Origin: Gammaproteobacteria bacterium
GTDB lineage: Bacteria; Pseudomonadota; Gammaproteobacteria; DSM-19610
Direction: 5' to 3'
Length of the DNA: 16,212 bases
NCBI GenBank assembly: GCA_011371465.1
Contig: DRQL01000233.1
Coordinates: 1 to 16,212, forward strand
In this document: positions 1 to 8,184 of the stretch, piece by piece
Numbering within the stretch: the first letter of the stretch is position 1
Layout of the letters: each line of letters begins with the position of its first letter
The notes under the pieces: generated by a model
What the model was told of the DNA's origin: nothing
Databases searched by the model: none
What the model saw: only the letters and a program-made list of their open reading frames with translations
Translations under genes and position numbers: made by a program

Positions 1-963
1 GATTTCGTGGATGCGGGCGAGCTGTTGTTCAGTGTCAGGTCTGATGAACTGTTTGAGCACGAAAAAGCGTTCCAGGATGCGTTCCGGTCCGGTGACCGCG
101 CCACCGCGAGTGCGATGATCCCGCAGCTGAGCGACATGGGGCTGAGCAGCGACCAGATTGCCCGGCTGCAGGCCGGTGAAACACCGGATATGCCGGTCGA
201 GGTACACGCGTTCGAGGATGGCTTTGTCTATACCCGGCGCGGGCGGCCCGGCGGCAAGGTACACACGGGTTTTACCGTATTCAATGTCGGCGGTAACTAC
301 CGGGTCATCGAAGTGACCGCGGAAATTTTCGAGCGCCAGTGGAACTGGGTGAAGGAAGGACAAACAGCACGCATGGTGGTGCGCGGGTTGCCGGGCACGG
401 TATTCGAGGGGCAGGTGGTGCGGGTGGAGCCGCCGGTGGGGTATACAACCCGCTCCCTGGAGGTCGGACTGCGATTCAGGACAGATAATCCGGGACTCAC
501 ACAGAGTATGTTCGCGCACGTCAGTATCGAGGGGCAGTCGCGCAGCGATGTGCTGACGGTTCCTACCGATACCGTGATTCGTACAGGAGCGGGTGACCGG
601 GTGGTCCAGGTGCTGGGCAAGGGCCGCTTCCGGCCGGTGCCGGTCGTCGCGGGGGAGGAAGCCGGCGGACGCATCGAGATCCGTTCAGGGCTCAGCGCCG
701 GAGACCGGGTGGTGGCCTCGGGCCAGTTCCTGATTGATTCGGAGAGTAACCTGCTGGCCGGCTTCCGTCGCCTGGCAACACCGGGAACGACGCCTTCGGA
801 TGACGCAGGTGAGCATCATCACGCCCATGCGCAGGCTCCCCGACCGGGCGCTGTTGAACAGGGATTGCCCAACGGGCAGGCACACACGTCGCTGCAACCG
901 GCGACCGCACGGGGTGACGACGGCTACCAGCCGGTGACCTATATACCCGCGCAGCGGCCCTAG
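1..963 (+). CDS. cusB: CusB-like RND efflux periplasmic adaptor, 5'-truncated by window edge
   Basis: This is the C-terminal 320 residues of a periplasmic adaptor (membrane fusion protein) linking a heavy-metal RND pump to its outer-membrane channel. The frame is open from base 1, so the true start lies upstream and the first GTG/ATG codons here are internal. In order, the visible part shows the end of the lipoyl/hairpin region (about residues 1-60), a beta-barrel segment around VIEVTAEIFERQW (about 100-115), and a membrane-proximal domain ending in GQFLIDSESNLLAGF, which closely matches the same stretch of E. coli CusB (GLFLIDSEAN). A His-rich patch HHHAHA (about residues 272-277) is followed by a low-complexity tail of about 45 residues. 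The N-terminal methionines that bind copper in CusB are outside the window. The next gene, 11 nt downstream, encodes the matching CusA pump, which fixes the assignment. Confidence 0.92.
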   Translation, partial: DFVDAGELLFSVRSDELFEHEKAFQDAFRSGDRATASAMIPQLSDMGLSSDQIARLQAGETPDMPVEVHAFEDGFVYTRRGRPGGKVHTGFTVFNVGGNYRVIEVTAEIFERQWNWVKEGQTARMVVRGLPGTVFEGQVVRVEPPVGYTTRSLEVGLRFRTDNPGLTQSMFAHVSIEGQSRSDVLTVPTDTVIRTGAGDRVVQVLGKGRFRPVPVVAGEEAGGRIEIRSGLSAGDRVVASGQFLIDSESNLLAGFRRLATPGTTPSDDAGEHHHAHAQAPRPGAVEQGLPNGQAHTSLQPATARGDDGYQPVTYIPAQRP

Positions 964-974
964 GCAACCGGCTA

Positions 975-3900
975 ATGATTGCGGCACTGATACGCTGGTC
1001 CGTGCGCAACCGCCTGCTCGTGTTGCTGGCGGCGGCCCTGCTCAGCGCCTGGGGCGTGTATTCCGTTCGCACCATCCCGCTGGACGCCATCCCGGATTTG
1101 TCCGATGTCCAGGTCATCATCCGCACCACGTACGCCGGTCAGGCACCACAGGTGGTGGAAGACCAGGTCACCTATCCCCTGTCGACTGCCATGCTGTCGG
1201 TACCGGGCGCGGTCGCCGTGCGCGGCTACTCGTTTTTCGGCGACTCGTTCGTTTACGTGATTTTTTCCGACGACACGGACCTGTACTGGGCGCGCTCGCG
1301 CGTACTGGAATACCTGAGCCAGGTCAGCGACCAGCTGCCCGCCGGGGCCCGACCCAGGCTGGGGCCGGACGCCACCGGTGTTGGCTGGATCTACCAGTAC
1401 GCGTTGCTGGATCGCAGCGGCAAGCATGACCTGGCGGAACTGCGCACGCTGCAGGACTGGTTTCTCAAGTACGAGTTGCAGACGGTGCCCGGTGTGTCAG
1501 AGGTGGCCACGGTTGGCGGTATGGTCAAGCAATACCAGGTGGTCATCGATCCCGATCGTCTGCGCGGTTACTACCTGACCCTGGGCAACGTCAAGCGTGC
1601 GATCGAAGAGTCGAATGCAGAAATCGGCGGTTCGGCGCTGGAGATTGCCGAAGCCGAGTACATGGTGCGCTTCCGGGGCTATGTACAGAATACCGAGGAT
1701 ATCGGTATCACCAGTGTGCCGACCATTCGCCGACGCCTGTCGATATCCTCGGTGTTACTGGACGATATTGTCAGCAGTATCCGCATCGGTCCCGCCATGC
1801 GCCGCGGGGTTGCCGACCTGGATGGTGAGGGTGAGGTGGTAGGCGGCATCATCGTCATGCGTTCCGGTGAAAATGCGCTGACCACCATTCAGGCCGTCAA
1901 GGAAAAACTGGAGCAGTTGCGCCACAGCCTGCCCGAGGGCGTGGAGCTGGTGGAAACCTATGATCGTTCGGCGCTGATTACCCGGGCGATCGATAACCTG
2001 GGCCAGAGGCTGGTCGAGGAATTCATCGTGGTGGTGCTGGTCTGCGCCCTGTTCCTGCTGCACCTGCGTTCGTCACTGGTCATCCTGGTCAGTCTGCCGG
2101 TGGGGATCCTGGCGGCGTTTGTCATCATGCGCCTGCAGGGTATCAACGCGAATATCATGTCGCTGGGGGGCATCGCTATCGCCATCGGCGCCATGGTCGA
2201 TGCCACCATCGTCATCATCGAGAACGTGCACAAACACCTGGAGCGTGCTTCCGAACAGGGCACCGGCCGGCTCGAGGCCATACAGAATGCCACCGTGGAA
2301 GTCGGTCCACCGCTGTTTTTCTCGCTGCTGATCATTACCCTGAGCTTTCTGCCGGTCTTTACCCTGGAAGCCCAGGAAGCACGCCTGTTCGCGCCGCTCG
2401 CCTTTACCAAGACCTACGCGATGGCAGCCGCGGCCGGTCTTTCGGTAACGCTGGTGCCGGCGCTGGTGGCCTACCTGATCCGCGGCCGCGTGCGCCCGGA
2501 AGAACACAACCCGGTCAACCGTGTGCTGATTCGTATCTACCGGCCGCTGATCGGCCTGGCACTGGGACGTCCCTGGCTGACGATCCTGCTGGCTGCCGTG
2601 ATGACCGCCACGCTTTTCTGGCCGCTCGCCCAACTCGGCAGCGAATTCATGCCGGAAATGGATGAAGGGGATTTTCTCTATATGCCGACCACCCTGCCGG
2701 GCATTTCGGTCGGCAAGGCACGCGAACTGCTGCAGCAGACGGATCGCCTGATTCGTACCCAGCCGGAGGTCGAATCGGTGTTTGGCAAGGTGGGCCGGGC
2801 GGAGACCGCAACCGATCCCGCACCGCTGACCATGATCGAGACCGTCATTCGCCTGAAACCCAGGGAGCAGTGGCGCGCGGGGATGACCATGGCAAAAATA
2901 AGGGATGAGCTGGAGTCCCGCGTGCAGGTGCCCAGCCTGCACAACGCCTGGTTGATGCCGATCCGCACCCGTATCGACATGCAGTCAACGGGCATCAACA
3001 CGCCGGTCGGTATCAAGATCGCAGGCCCGGACCTGGAAGGGATCCAGGCCCTGGGTGAGCAGGTGGAGGCAGTGCTGCAACAGCTGCCCGGCACACGCTC
3101 TGTGCTGTCGGACCGGGCGGCCGGGGCGCGCTATATCGATGTTGACATCGACCGCCACGCCGCAGGCCATTACGGACTGAGTATCGCCGAGATCGAGGAG
3201 GCGGCCAATATCGCCATTGCCGGACAGGACATCACCTGGACGGTGGAAGGGCGCGAGCGTTACCCGGTCAACCTGCGCTATCCCCAGCAGTGGCGTGACT
3301 CCCTGACCCGGCTGAAGGAATTACCGCTGGTGGTCACCGAGGACACGCAGATCCAGTTGCAGGACCTGGCGGAAATACGGGTTGTTGACGGTCCGCCACT
3401 GATCAAAAGCGAAAACGGGCGTATAAACGGCTGGGTATATGTGACCACCGACGGCCGGGACATCGGCTCCTATGTTGCGGCTGCCAGGAAAGCGTTGCAC
3501 GAACAGATCCGCTTGCCGGCGGGTTATACCCTGCACTGGGTCGGCCAGTACCAGTACCTGCAGCGTGCCGCAGAGCGCCTCACCTATATCGTCCCCCTGA
3601 CACTGTTCATCATTCTTATTCTCCTGTACCTGAGCTTCCGCACCCTGAGCGAAGCGCTGATGGTGATGCTGGCCGTGCCCCTGGCCCTGGTCGGCAGCGT
3701 CTGGTTGCTGTGGGTGCTGGGTTACCACCTGTCCGTGGCAGTAGCGGTCGGCTTCATTGCGCTGGCCGGGGTCGCGGCGGAGTTTGGCGTGGTAATGCTG
3801 GTGTACCTGCGCGAGGCGATTCAACGTAACCGGCCGGTGACGGAAACGGAACTGCGCAGTGCGGTGATCGAGGGTGCTGTACTGAGGGTGCGTCCCAAGG

Positions 3901-4112
3901 CGATGACCGCTGCCGTGATCATTGTTGGTCTCATGCCGGTGATGCTCGGTGAAGGAGCGGGTTCCGAGGTGATGCGACGCATCGCCGCGCCCATGGTGGG
4001 CGGTATGGTTACTGCGCCGCTGGTGTCCATGTTGTTGCTGCCGGCCATGTACTACCTGTGGTTCAGAAACAAAATGCGAAAAAAGGCGGGAAGCGTAAAG
4101 GAGGAATCATGA
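975..4112 (+). CDS. cusA: CusA-type Cu(I)/Ag(I) RND efflux pump
   Basis: This 1045-residue inner-membrane RND transporter of the heavy-metal efflux class uses the proton gradient to drive metal out through the adaptor and outer-membrane channel. It has the family length and layout: TM1 at about residues 10-30, a porter domain, a TM bundle with the proton-relay motif AIGAMVDATIVIIEN (acidic residue D409), a second porter domain and a final TM bundle. Methionines M570 (in LYMPTTLPG), M620 (in LTMIET) and M669 (in IDMQSTG) sit exactly three residues before the E. coli CusA site methionines M573/M623/M672, in matching sequence. This points to monovalent Cu/Ag rather than Zn/Co/Cd as in CzcA. It begins 11 nt after cusB, and its TGA overlaps the dsbA ATG as ATGA, so translation is probably coupled. 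Substrate choice is inferred from these residues. Confidence 0.95.
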   Translation: MIAALIRWSVRNRLLVLLAAALLSAWGVYSVRTIPLDAIPDLSDVQVIIRTTYAGQAPQVVEDQVTYPLSTAMLSVPGAVAVRGYSFFGDSFVYVIFSDDTDLYWARSRVLEYLSQVSDQLPAGARPRLGPDATGVGWIYQYALLDRSGKHDLAELRTLQDWFLKYELQTVPGVSEVATVGGMVKQYQVVIDPDRLRGYYLTLGNVKRAIEESNAEIGGSALEIAEAEYMVRFRGYVQNTEDIGITSVPTIRRRLSISSVLLDDIVSSIRIGPAMRRGVADLDGEGEVVGGIIVMRSGENALTTIQAVKEKLEQLRHSLPEGVELVETYDRSALITRAIDNLGQRLVEEFIVVVLVCALFLLHLRSSLVILVSLPVGILAAFVIMRLQGINANIMSLGGIAIAIGAMVDATIVIIENVHKHLERASEQGTGRLEAIQNATVEVGPPLFFSLLIITLSFLPVFTLEAQEARLFAPLAFTKTYAMAAAAGLSVTLVPALVAYLIRGRVRPEEHNPVNRVLIRIYRPLIGLALGRPWLTILLAAVMTATLFWPLAQLGSEFMPEMDEGDFLYMPTTLPGISVGKARELLQQTDRLIRTQPEVESVFGKVGRAETATDPAPLTMIETVIRLKPREQWRAGMTMAKIRDELESRVQVPSLHNAWLMPIRTRIDMQSTGINTPVGIKIAGPDLEGIQALGEQVEAVLQQLPGTRSVLSDRAAGARYIDVDIDRHAAGHYGLSIAEIEEAANIAIAGQDITWTVEGRERYPVNLRYPQQWRDSLTRLKELPLVVTEDTQIQLQDLAEIRVVDGPPLIKSENGRINGWVYVTTDGRDIGSYVAAARKALHEQIRLPAGYTLHWVGQYQYLQRAAERLTYIVPLTLFIILILLYLSFRTLSEALMVMLAVPLALVGSVWLLWVLGYHLSVAVAVGFIALAGVAAEFGVVMLVYLREAIQRNRPVTETELRSAVIEGAVLRVRPKAMTAAVIIVGLMPVMLGEGAGSEVMRRIAAPMVGGMVTAPLVSMLLLPAMYYLWFRNKMRKKAGSVKEES
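4097..4104 (+). promoter_or_regulatory. Strong ribosome binding site for dsbA, inside the end of cusA
   Basis: AAAGGAGG lies 4 nt before the first ATG (4109) and 7 nt before a second, adjacent ATG (4112). It places the dsbA start at this double ATG rather than at an in-frame codon at 4058. The 7-nt spacing slightly favours the second ATG. Confidence 0.8.
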
Positions 4113-4777
4113 TGCGTGGTCATATTTTCAGGCTGTTGATCCTGTGGGGGCTGGTTTGCGGGCAGGCGGTCATGGCGGAGCCGGATGCCGGGAAATTTCA
4201 CGAGGGTTCGCAGTACCAGCGGATCGTCCCGCCCCTGCCGGTGACTGGACAACGCGACCGGGTTGAGGTGGTGGAAATGTTTTTCTATGCCTGCCCGCAC
4301 TGCAGGGAACTGGAACCGAAAATGAAGCACTGGCTGGAAAACAAACCGCAGGTTGATTTCAGGCGTGTGCCCGCGATCCTGGGGCCCAACTGGGCAGAAC
4401 AGGCGCGCGCCTATTACATCGCGCGCGAGCTGGGACGCCTGGAGGAGTTGCACCAGGCCCTGTTCAGGGAGATACACGAGGAGGGCAGGCAGATCTATAA
4501 CCAGTATGCCGTTGTTGAATTTTTCGTCAGGCACGGCGTGCCGCGGGAAAAGGTGCTGGAGCTTTATTATTCGGATCCCGTCCTGAAAGCGCTCAATGAA
4601 GCGCGTGTGAAGACCGTTAAATCCGGCCTGCGCGGCGTGCCGGCCGTGATTGTCAACGGTACCTACAAAACGGCGCCTTACTTTGTTCATAACCAGGAGG
4701 AGATGCTGGAGGTGCTGGACAGCCTGGTGGAAAAGGAAAGACAGAAGAAGCGGGTTGCAGAAAATGTTTCGCAATAG
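4109..4777 (+). CDS. dsbA: Periplasmic thiol:disulfide oxidoreductase DsbA
   Basis: DsbA introduces disulfide bonds into proteins folding in the periplasm and is normally re-oxidised by DsbB. The 222-residue product has a signal peptide (residues 1-23, cleavage after AVMA) and the thioredoxin-fold active site C62-P63-H64-C65 in FFYACPHC, which is the classic DsbA CPHC. It also has the cis-proline loop GVPA around P178, and length and flanking sequence fit the DsbA family. The start is the double ATG at 4109/4112, supported by AAAGGAGG; the first ATG overlaps the cusA stop. No dsbB is visible. Being co-transcribed with a copper pump is noteworthy because copper perturbs periplasmic thiols. The next gene encodes a small secreted protein with two cysteines that could be a client (inference). 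It may be a second DsbA copy rather than the housekeeping one; this cannot be told from the window. Confidence 0.93.
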   Translation: MMRGHIFRLLILWGLVCGQAVMAEPDAGKFHEGSQYQRIVPPLPVTGQRDRVEVVEMFFYACPHCRELEPKMKHWLENKPQVDFRRVPAILGPNWAEQARAYYIARELGRLEELHQALFREIHEEGRQIYNQYAVVEFFVRHGVPREKVLELYYSDPVLKALNEARVKTVKSGLRGVPAVIVNGTYKTAPYFVHNQEEMLEVLDSLVEKERQKKRVAENVSQ

Positions 4778-4793
4778 TATCGGAGGATTTGAG

Positions 4794-5267
4794 GTGAAGA
4801 ACAGAAAAAATGGAAAGACAGGCGGCGGCTGCGTCACAGCCGGTCTGCTGGCCTTTATGCTGTCTGCGACGGCACTGGCCGGGACATTCGTGCCCTACCC
4901 GGGGAAGCGGGAAGTGACCGTTGCCAGGGTGGAAGAACCGGACCTGGTGTTCGTGACTTTCAATACGGATGCGACCGGTTTTTTCCGCACCCTGGGGATC
5001 CGCCTGCCACACCTCGTGGTGGCGCAGGATACCCCGCAGGCGGATGAGTGCGAACGCGAAGCGGCTGCCCGGGCCCTGCAGTTTACCCGCGATTTCCTGG
5101 AGCGCGCCAAAAAGGTGTATGTGCAGGATATGCGCATGGAGAACAGCGCCGATGAACAGGCGGTTTCGCCGATACTGACCGACCGGGGGAGCCTGTCCGA
5201 TGCACTGATACAGGAAGGGCTGGCGCGGCCGGACAGCGTCGATCCGGATACACCCTGGTGCAAGTAG
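4794..5267 (+). CDS. Secreted, degenerate staphylococcal-nuclease-like (SNase-fold) protein
   Basis: The product is 157 residues with a signal peptide (about 1-29, SATALA then GTF). I chose the GTG start because GGAGG lies 7 nt before it; the frame is open further upstream but overlaps dsbA. The mature part follows the SNase-like pattern: an N-terminal strand region, LGIRLP (R70 aligns with catalytic R35 of the staphylococcal enzyme), a CERE..AARALQFTRDFL helix, a KVYVQD strand, and a closing LSDALIQEGLAR helix ending in PWCK. The metal-site and catalytic positions are poorly kept: GDT is replaced by EPD, the DTPE glutamate is not found in register, and no GR (R87 equivalent) appears between the strands. 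Nuclease activity is therefore doubtful. C86 and C156 are the only mature cysteines and may pair, perhaps through the adjacent DsbA. Fold assignment is by pattern; function is unknown. Confidence 0.72.
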   Translation: MKNRKNGKTGGGCVTAGLLAFMLSATALAGTFVPYPGKREVTVARVEEPDLVFVTFNTDATGFFRTLGIRLPHLVVAQDTPQADECEREAAARALQFTRDFLERAKKVYVQDMRMENSADEQAVSPILTDRGSLSDALIQEGLARPDSVDPDTPWCK

Positions 5268-5270
5268 GGA

Positions 5271-5276
5271 AGGAGG
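5271..5276 (+). promoter_or_regulatory. Ribosome binding site deciding the cytochrome start
   Basis: AGGAGG precedes two adjacent ATG codons at 5280 (3 nt away) and 5283 (6 nt away). Spacing favours the second ATG, which would shorten the signal peptide by one residue with no functional effect. Confidence 0.65.
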
Positions 5277-5279
5277 AAG

Positions 5280-5705
5280 ATGATGAACGCCGTTCTTAAA
5301 ATAGCCGCGCTGGTGGTCCTGTCCGCGTCCGTTGGCAAGCCTGTTATGGCGGGCGGAAGCCGGGAAAAAATCAAACCGCTGGCAGCGACACAGGGTTACC
5401 GTGATGAAATCGGACGGCCGCCGGAACCCTATAAGGGTCCGCCACGCAGCGGCGCCGAGGTGTATGCCTACCGGTGTGCGGCCTGCCATGCCAAAACGAC
5501 GCAGGGCGCACCCATGCCCGGTGACGATCTCGAATGGGCTCTGCGCGCCAGGCAGGGCATGGATACGCTGATGGACCACACCATCAACGGGTACCGGCAA
5601 CTGCTCATGCCACCGCGCGGGGGTTGCCGTAACTGCAGCGATGCGGAGTTGAAAGCCGCCGTGCTGTATATGCTGAAGAAAAGCGGTGTCGAGCCGCCGG
5701 CCTGA
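5280..5705 (+). CDS. Small periplasmic cytochrome c5-like monoheme protein
   Basis: This 141-residue secreted c-type cytochrome has a signal peptide (residues 1-24, PVMA then GGS). Heme attaches covalently at C66-A-A-C-H70 and H70 is the proximal ligand. M110 in LLMPPRGG is the expected distal ligand. C116 and C119 in GCRNCSD reproduce the extra cysteine pair typical of bacterial cytochrome c5, where they form a disulfide. Together with the DAELKAAVLYML final helix this supports the c5 class. Its role is as a soluble electron carrier in the periplasm; partners are not visible. It begins 12 nt after the SNase-like gene and lies in the same apparent operon as dsbA, which could help its disulfide form. 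Heme attachment would need a Ccm system encoded elsewhere. Confidence 0.88.
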   Translation: MMNAVLKIAALVVLSASVGKPVMAGGSREKIKPLAATQGYRDEIGRPPEPYKGPPRSGAEVYAYRCAACHAKTTQGAPMPGDDLEWALRARQGMDTLMDHTINGYRQLLMPPRGGCRNCSDAELKAAVLYMLKKSGVEPPA

Positions 5706-5752
5706 TGGGGGTTGTGTCTTGCTTCGGCGCGTGTCGCGGGTGAGCTGAGCCG

Positions 5753-8170
5753 GTGCAGGAGTCGTCATCCGGGCGGGATCGCTACCGGGCATTTGTCGCT
5801 TTGTTCGTGCTGTCCGGCATCAGCGGGCTGGTCTACCAGGTCGTGTGGGCGCGCAAGCTGCAGATTGCCTTCGGTGTTAACCTGTTTGCGGTCGCTGCAG
5901 TACTGGCCGCCTACTTCCTGGGCATGGCGCTGGGTTCCTGGCTGGGCGGGAAATACAGCGACCGGGTCCGGCATCCGCTGGTCCTGTATGCGCTGATCGA
6001 GGTGGCCATCGGGGTGACAGCGATCATCGTTACCCCGCTTGTCGACCGGCTCGACCTGGTGTTGCGACCGTTCAGCGGGTTTTTCAACGACCATTTCCAG
6101 GCGCTGCAGGCCGCGCGTTTCCTGCTTACACTGGCGCTGCTGATCGTGCCGACCAGCCTGCTGGGTGCAACTGTTCCCTTCATGCACCGCGGGCTCGTCA
6201 TCCGGGACAGCCACATCGGCCGCCGTATCGCCACACTCTACGCCGCCAACACCCTTGGCGCCGTAGCCGGTGTGCTGGTATCCGGTTTCTACCTGGTCGA
6301 ACACATCGGTCTGAATGCAACGGCCTGGCTCGCCGCCGGGCTGTCCGTGCTGGTCGGTCTGCTGGCCTGGAGAATGGCAAAAACCATCAGGCCGGAAGCG
6401 TCGACGGCACCCGAAAAGGAAATGACCGATCCGGCAGACGATACCCGTGTCGCCCGTGTCGTGCTGCCGCTCATGGCGGTATCCGGTGCGCTCGGCCTGT
6501 CGCTGGAAGTGCTCTGGACACGTATCCTGATCCAGGGCATCGGTTCGACCGCCTACGTATTTTCAATGGTGCTGGCCCTGTTTCTCACGGGGATAGCGAT
6601 CGGCAGCTACATCGTGCGGAAGCGGGTGGACCGCTGGAAAGACCGGTACGCGGCACTGGCGATATCGCAGGCACTGGCTGCCCTGTTTACCCTCGCCGGT
6701 GTGCCGGTGTTGAACTGGGTCATGCCGCCGGCTGTATCCGCCGTGATGGGCGTGTTCGGGCTGGACGTGGAACAGTCCTTTTTCCAGGCCTGGGCGTTGT
6801 GGGCCGTCGGCGCCCTGTTGCCGGCGACCATTGCGTTGGGTGCCGGTCTGCCGCTCGCCGCGCGCCTGATGACCGGCAGCCGGCACCGTGTCGGGCAGAA
6901 CATGGGGCGCCTGTATGCGGTCAACACCTACGGGGGTGTGGTCGGTTCGGCCTGTACCGGCTTCGTGCTGTTGCCACTGGCGGGCGTGTACTGGTCGCTG
7001 ACACTGGTCTCGGCCCTGTACCTGCTGGTGGCGGTGGTTCTTCTGGTCCGGTCGGACACCGGCAAGTCCAGGGTCAGGCGCGTTGCCCTGGTCCCGGTGC
7101 TGCTATCCCTGCTGGTCTGGTTCGTTCTGCCACCCGGACTGGTCCGTGACCGGGTCACCAACTACACGACCGGCAACATCATCAGCTACCAGGAAGATTA
7201 CTACGGTTCGATCCTGGTCACGGAGGAGCATGACGATGGTGAGTCTTTTAAACGCCTGCTGGTAAACGGTACGTCGTATTCGGGTACCGGGTCTTACGCC
7301 GTACATTACATGCGCCTGCAGGGCCATCTTCCCCTGTTCATGTCCGAGGCGCAGAACCGGCAGGCGCTGGTCATCTGCCTGGGCGTTGGCCTGACTGCCG
7401 GCGCGATCACCACCCATCCGGACACGGAACTGACCGTGGTGGAGTTATCACGTGCGATTGTCGGGCTGAGTCCCCTGTTTGCCGGGGTGAATGAAAAAGT
7501 CTACCTGAACCCGGCAGTCAGGCTGGTGACGGATGACGGGCGCAACTACCTGGTACGCAATCCGGGTAAAGTGTTTGATGTCATTACGCTGGAGCCGCCG
7601 CCACCCGTGCTGGCGGGGATGGCGAACCTGTACAGCCTGGATTTTTACCGCCTGACCCGGCAGCACCTGACCGACCGGGGTGTGGTGGTGCAGTGGATCC
7701 CGCTGCACACCCAGCGTAACGCGGATACCCGCATGCTGATCGCAACCTTTATCAAGGCCTTCCCGAATGCCAGCCTGTGGTGGACCGAAAGCGGTGAAGC
7801 GCTGATACTCGGCAGCATGAACGACGCGCCCCTGTCGCCCGGACATTTCCAGGCGCTGATGGAGCAGGGCGGTGTGGCACGCAGCCTGCGGGAAATCGGG
7901 ATTCATTCAGCCGAACAACTGGCCGCACATTTTCTGCTGGACCGGGAGGGACTGAACGCGATCGCCGGCGACAGCCCGGTGATGACGGATGACCGGCCCA
8001 TGATCGAATACCGCGTGCCGCTGTTTAACGCCGACTACCAGCCGTTGCTGGCAGACATTTTTCGACACAGGCCGACCAACCGCAGCATCGCCCGGCAGCT
8101 CGGTCTGCCGGACGGCTCCAGCGATAAAATTGATCGGGCGTGGATGGCGTTGAAGGAGCGTTGGTACTAG
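5753..8170 (+). CDS. Fused MFS-like membrane protein with spermidine-synthase-like domain
   Basis: This 805-residue integral membrane protein belongs to the fused MFS/spermidine-synthase-like group. About residues 10-465 hold at least ten hydrophobic segments in two similar halves; compare LYAANTLGAVAGVLVSGF in the first half with LYAVNTYGGVVGSACTGF in the second. A soluble Rossmann-type domain follows from about residue 470. It has a glycine-rich SAM/dcSAM-binding-like motif (VICLGVGLTAGA, about 536), an acidic VVELS motif, and TDDGRNYL. At the position where true spermidine synthases carry the catalytic DSxDP motif it has LEPPPP (E614), so aminopropyl transfer is uncertain. The GTG start is the only reasonable one after an in-frame TGA at 5741, with weak GGTGAG 8 nt upstream. 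It lies 47 nt after the cytochrome gene and is probably the last gene of the cus operon. Transport substrate and reaction are unknown. Confidence 0.85.
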   Translation: MQESSSGRDRYRAFVALFVLSGISGLVYQVVWARKLQIAFGVNLFAVAAVLAAYFLGMALGSWLGGKYSDRVRHPLVLYALIEVAIGVTAIIVTPLVDRLDLVLRPFSGFFNDHFQALQAARFLLTLALLIVPTSLLGATVPFMHRGLVIRDSHIGRRIATLYAANTLGAVAGVLVSGFYLVEHIGLNATAWLAAGLSVLVGLLAWRMAKTIRPEASTAPEKEMTDPADDTRVARVVLPLMAVSGALGLSLEVLWTRILIQGIGSTAYVFSMVLALFLTGIAIGSYIVRKRVDRWKDRYAALAISQALAALFTLAGVPVLNWVMPPAVSAVMGVFGLDVEQSFFQAWALWAVGALLPATIALGAGLPLAARLMTGSRHRVGQNMGRLYAVNTYGGVVGSACTGFVLLPLAGVYWSLTLVSALYLLVAVVLLVRSDTGKSRVRRVALVPVLLSLLVWFVLPPGLVRDRVTNYTTGNIISYQEDYYGSILVTEEHDDGESFKRLLVNGTSYSGTGSYAVHYMRLQGHLPLFMSEAQNRQALVICLGVGLTAGAITTHPDTELTVVELSRAIVGLSPLFAGVNEKVYLNPAVRLVTDDGRNYLVRNPGKVFDVITLEPPPPVLAGMANLYSLDFYRLTRQHLTDRGVVVQWIPLHTQRNADTRMLIATFIKAFPNASLWWTESGEALILGSMNDAPLSPGHFQALMEQGGVARSLREIGIHSAEQLAAHFLLDREGLNAIAGDSPVMTDDRPMIEYRVPLFNADYQPLLADIFRHRPTNRSIARQLGLPDGSSDKIDRAWMALKERWY

Positions 8171-8184
8171 GGCCTGTTAACGCT

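Noticed and set aside
2073..2942. 289-codon open frame antisense to cusA
   Set aside because: It runs opposite a strongly conserved CusA region, its translation is rich in H, Q and R with no recognisable domain, and GC-rich codon bias explains such open frames.
4653..5792. 379-codon minus-strand open frame across dsbA, the SNase-like gene and the cytochrome gene
   Set aside because: Three genes with signal peptides, strong ribosome sites and known motifs occupy the plus strand. The antisense product has no coherent fold.
5753..8170. Calling the gene a true spermidine synthase (speE)
   Set aside because: The catalytic DSxDP motif is absent and more than half of the protein is membrane-embedded.
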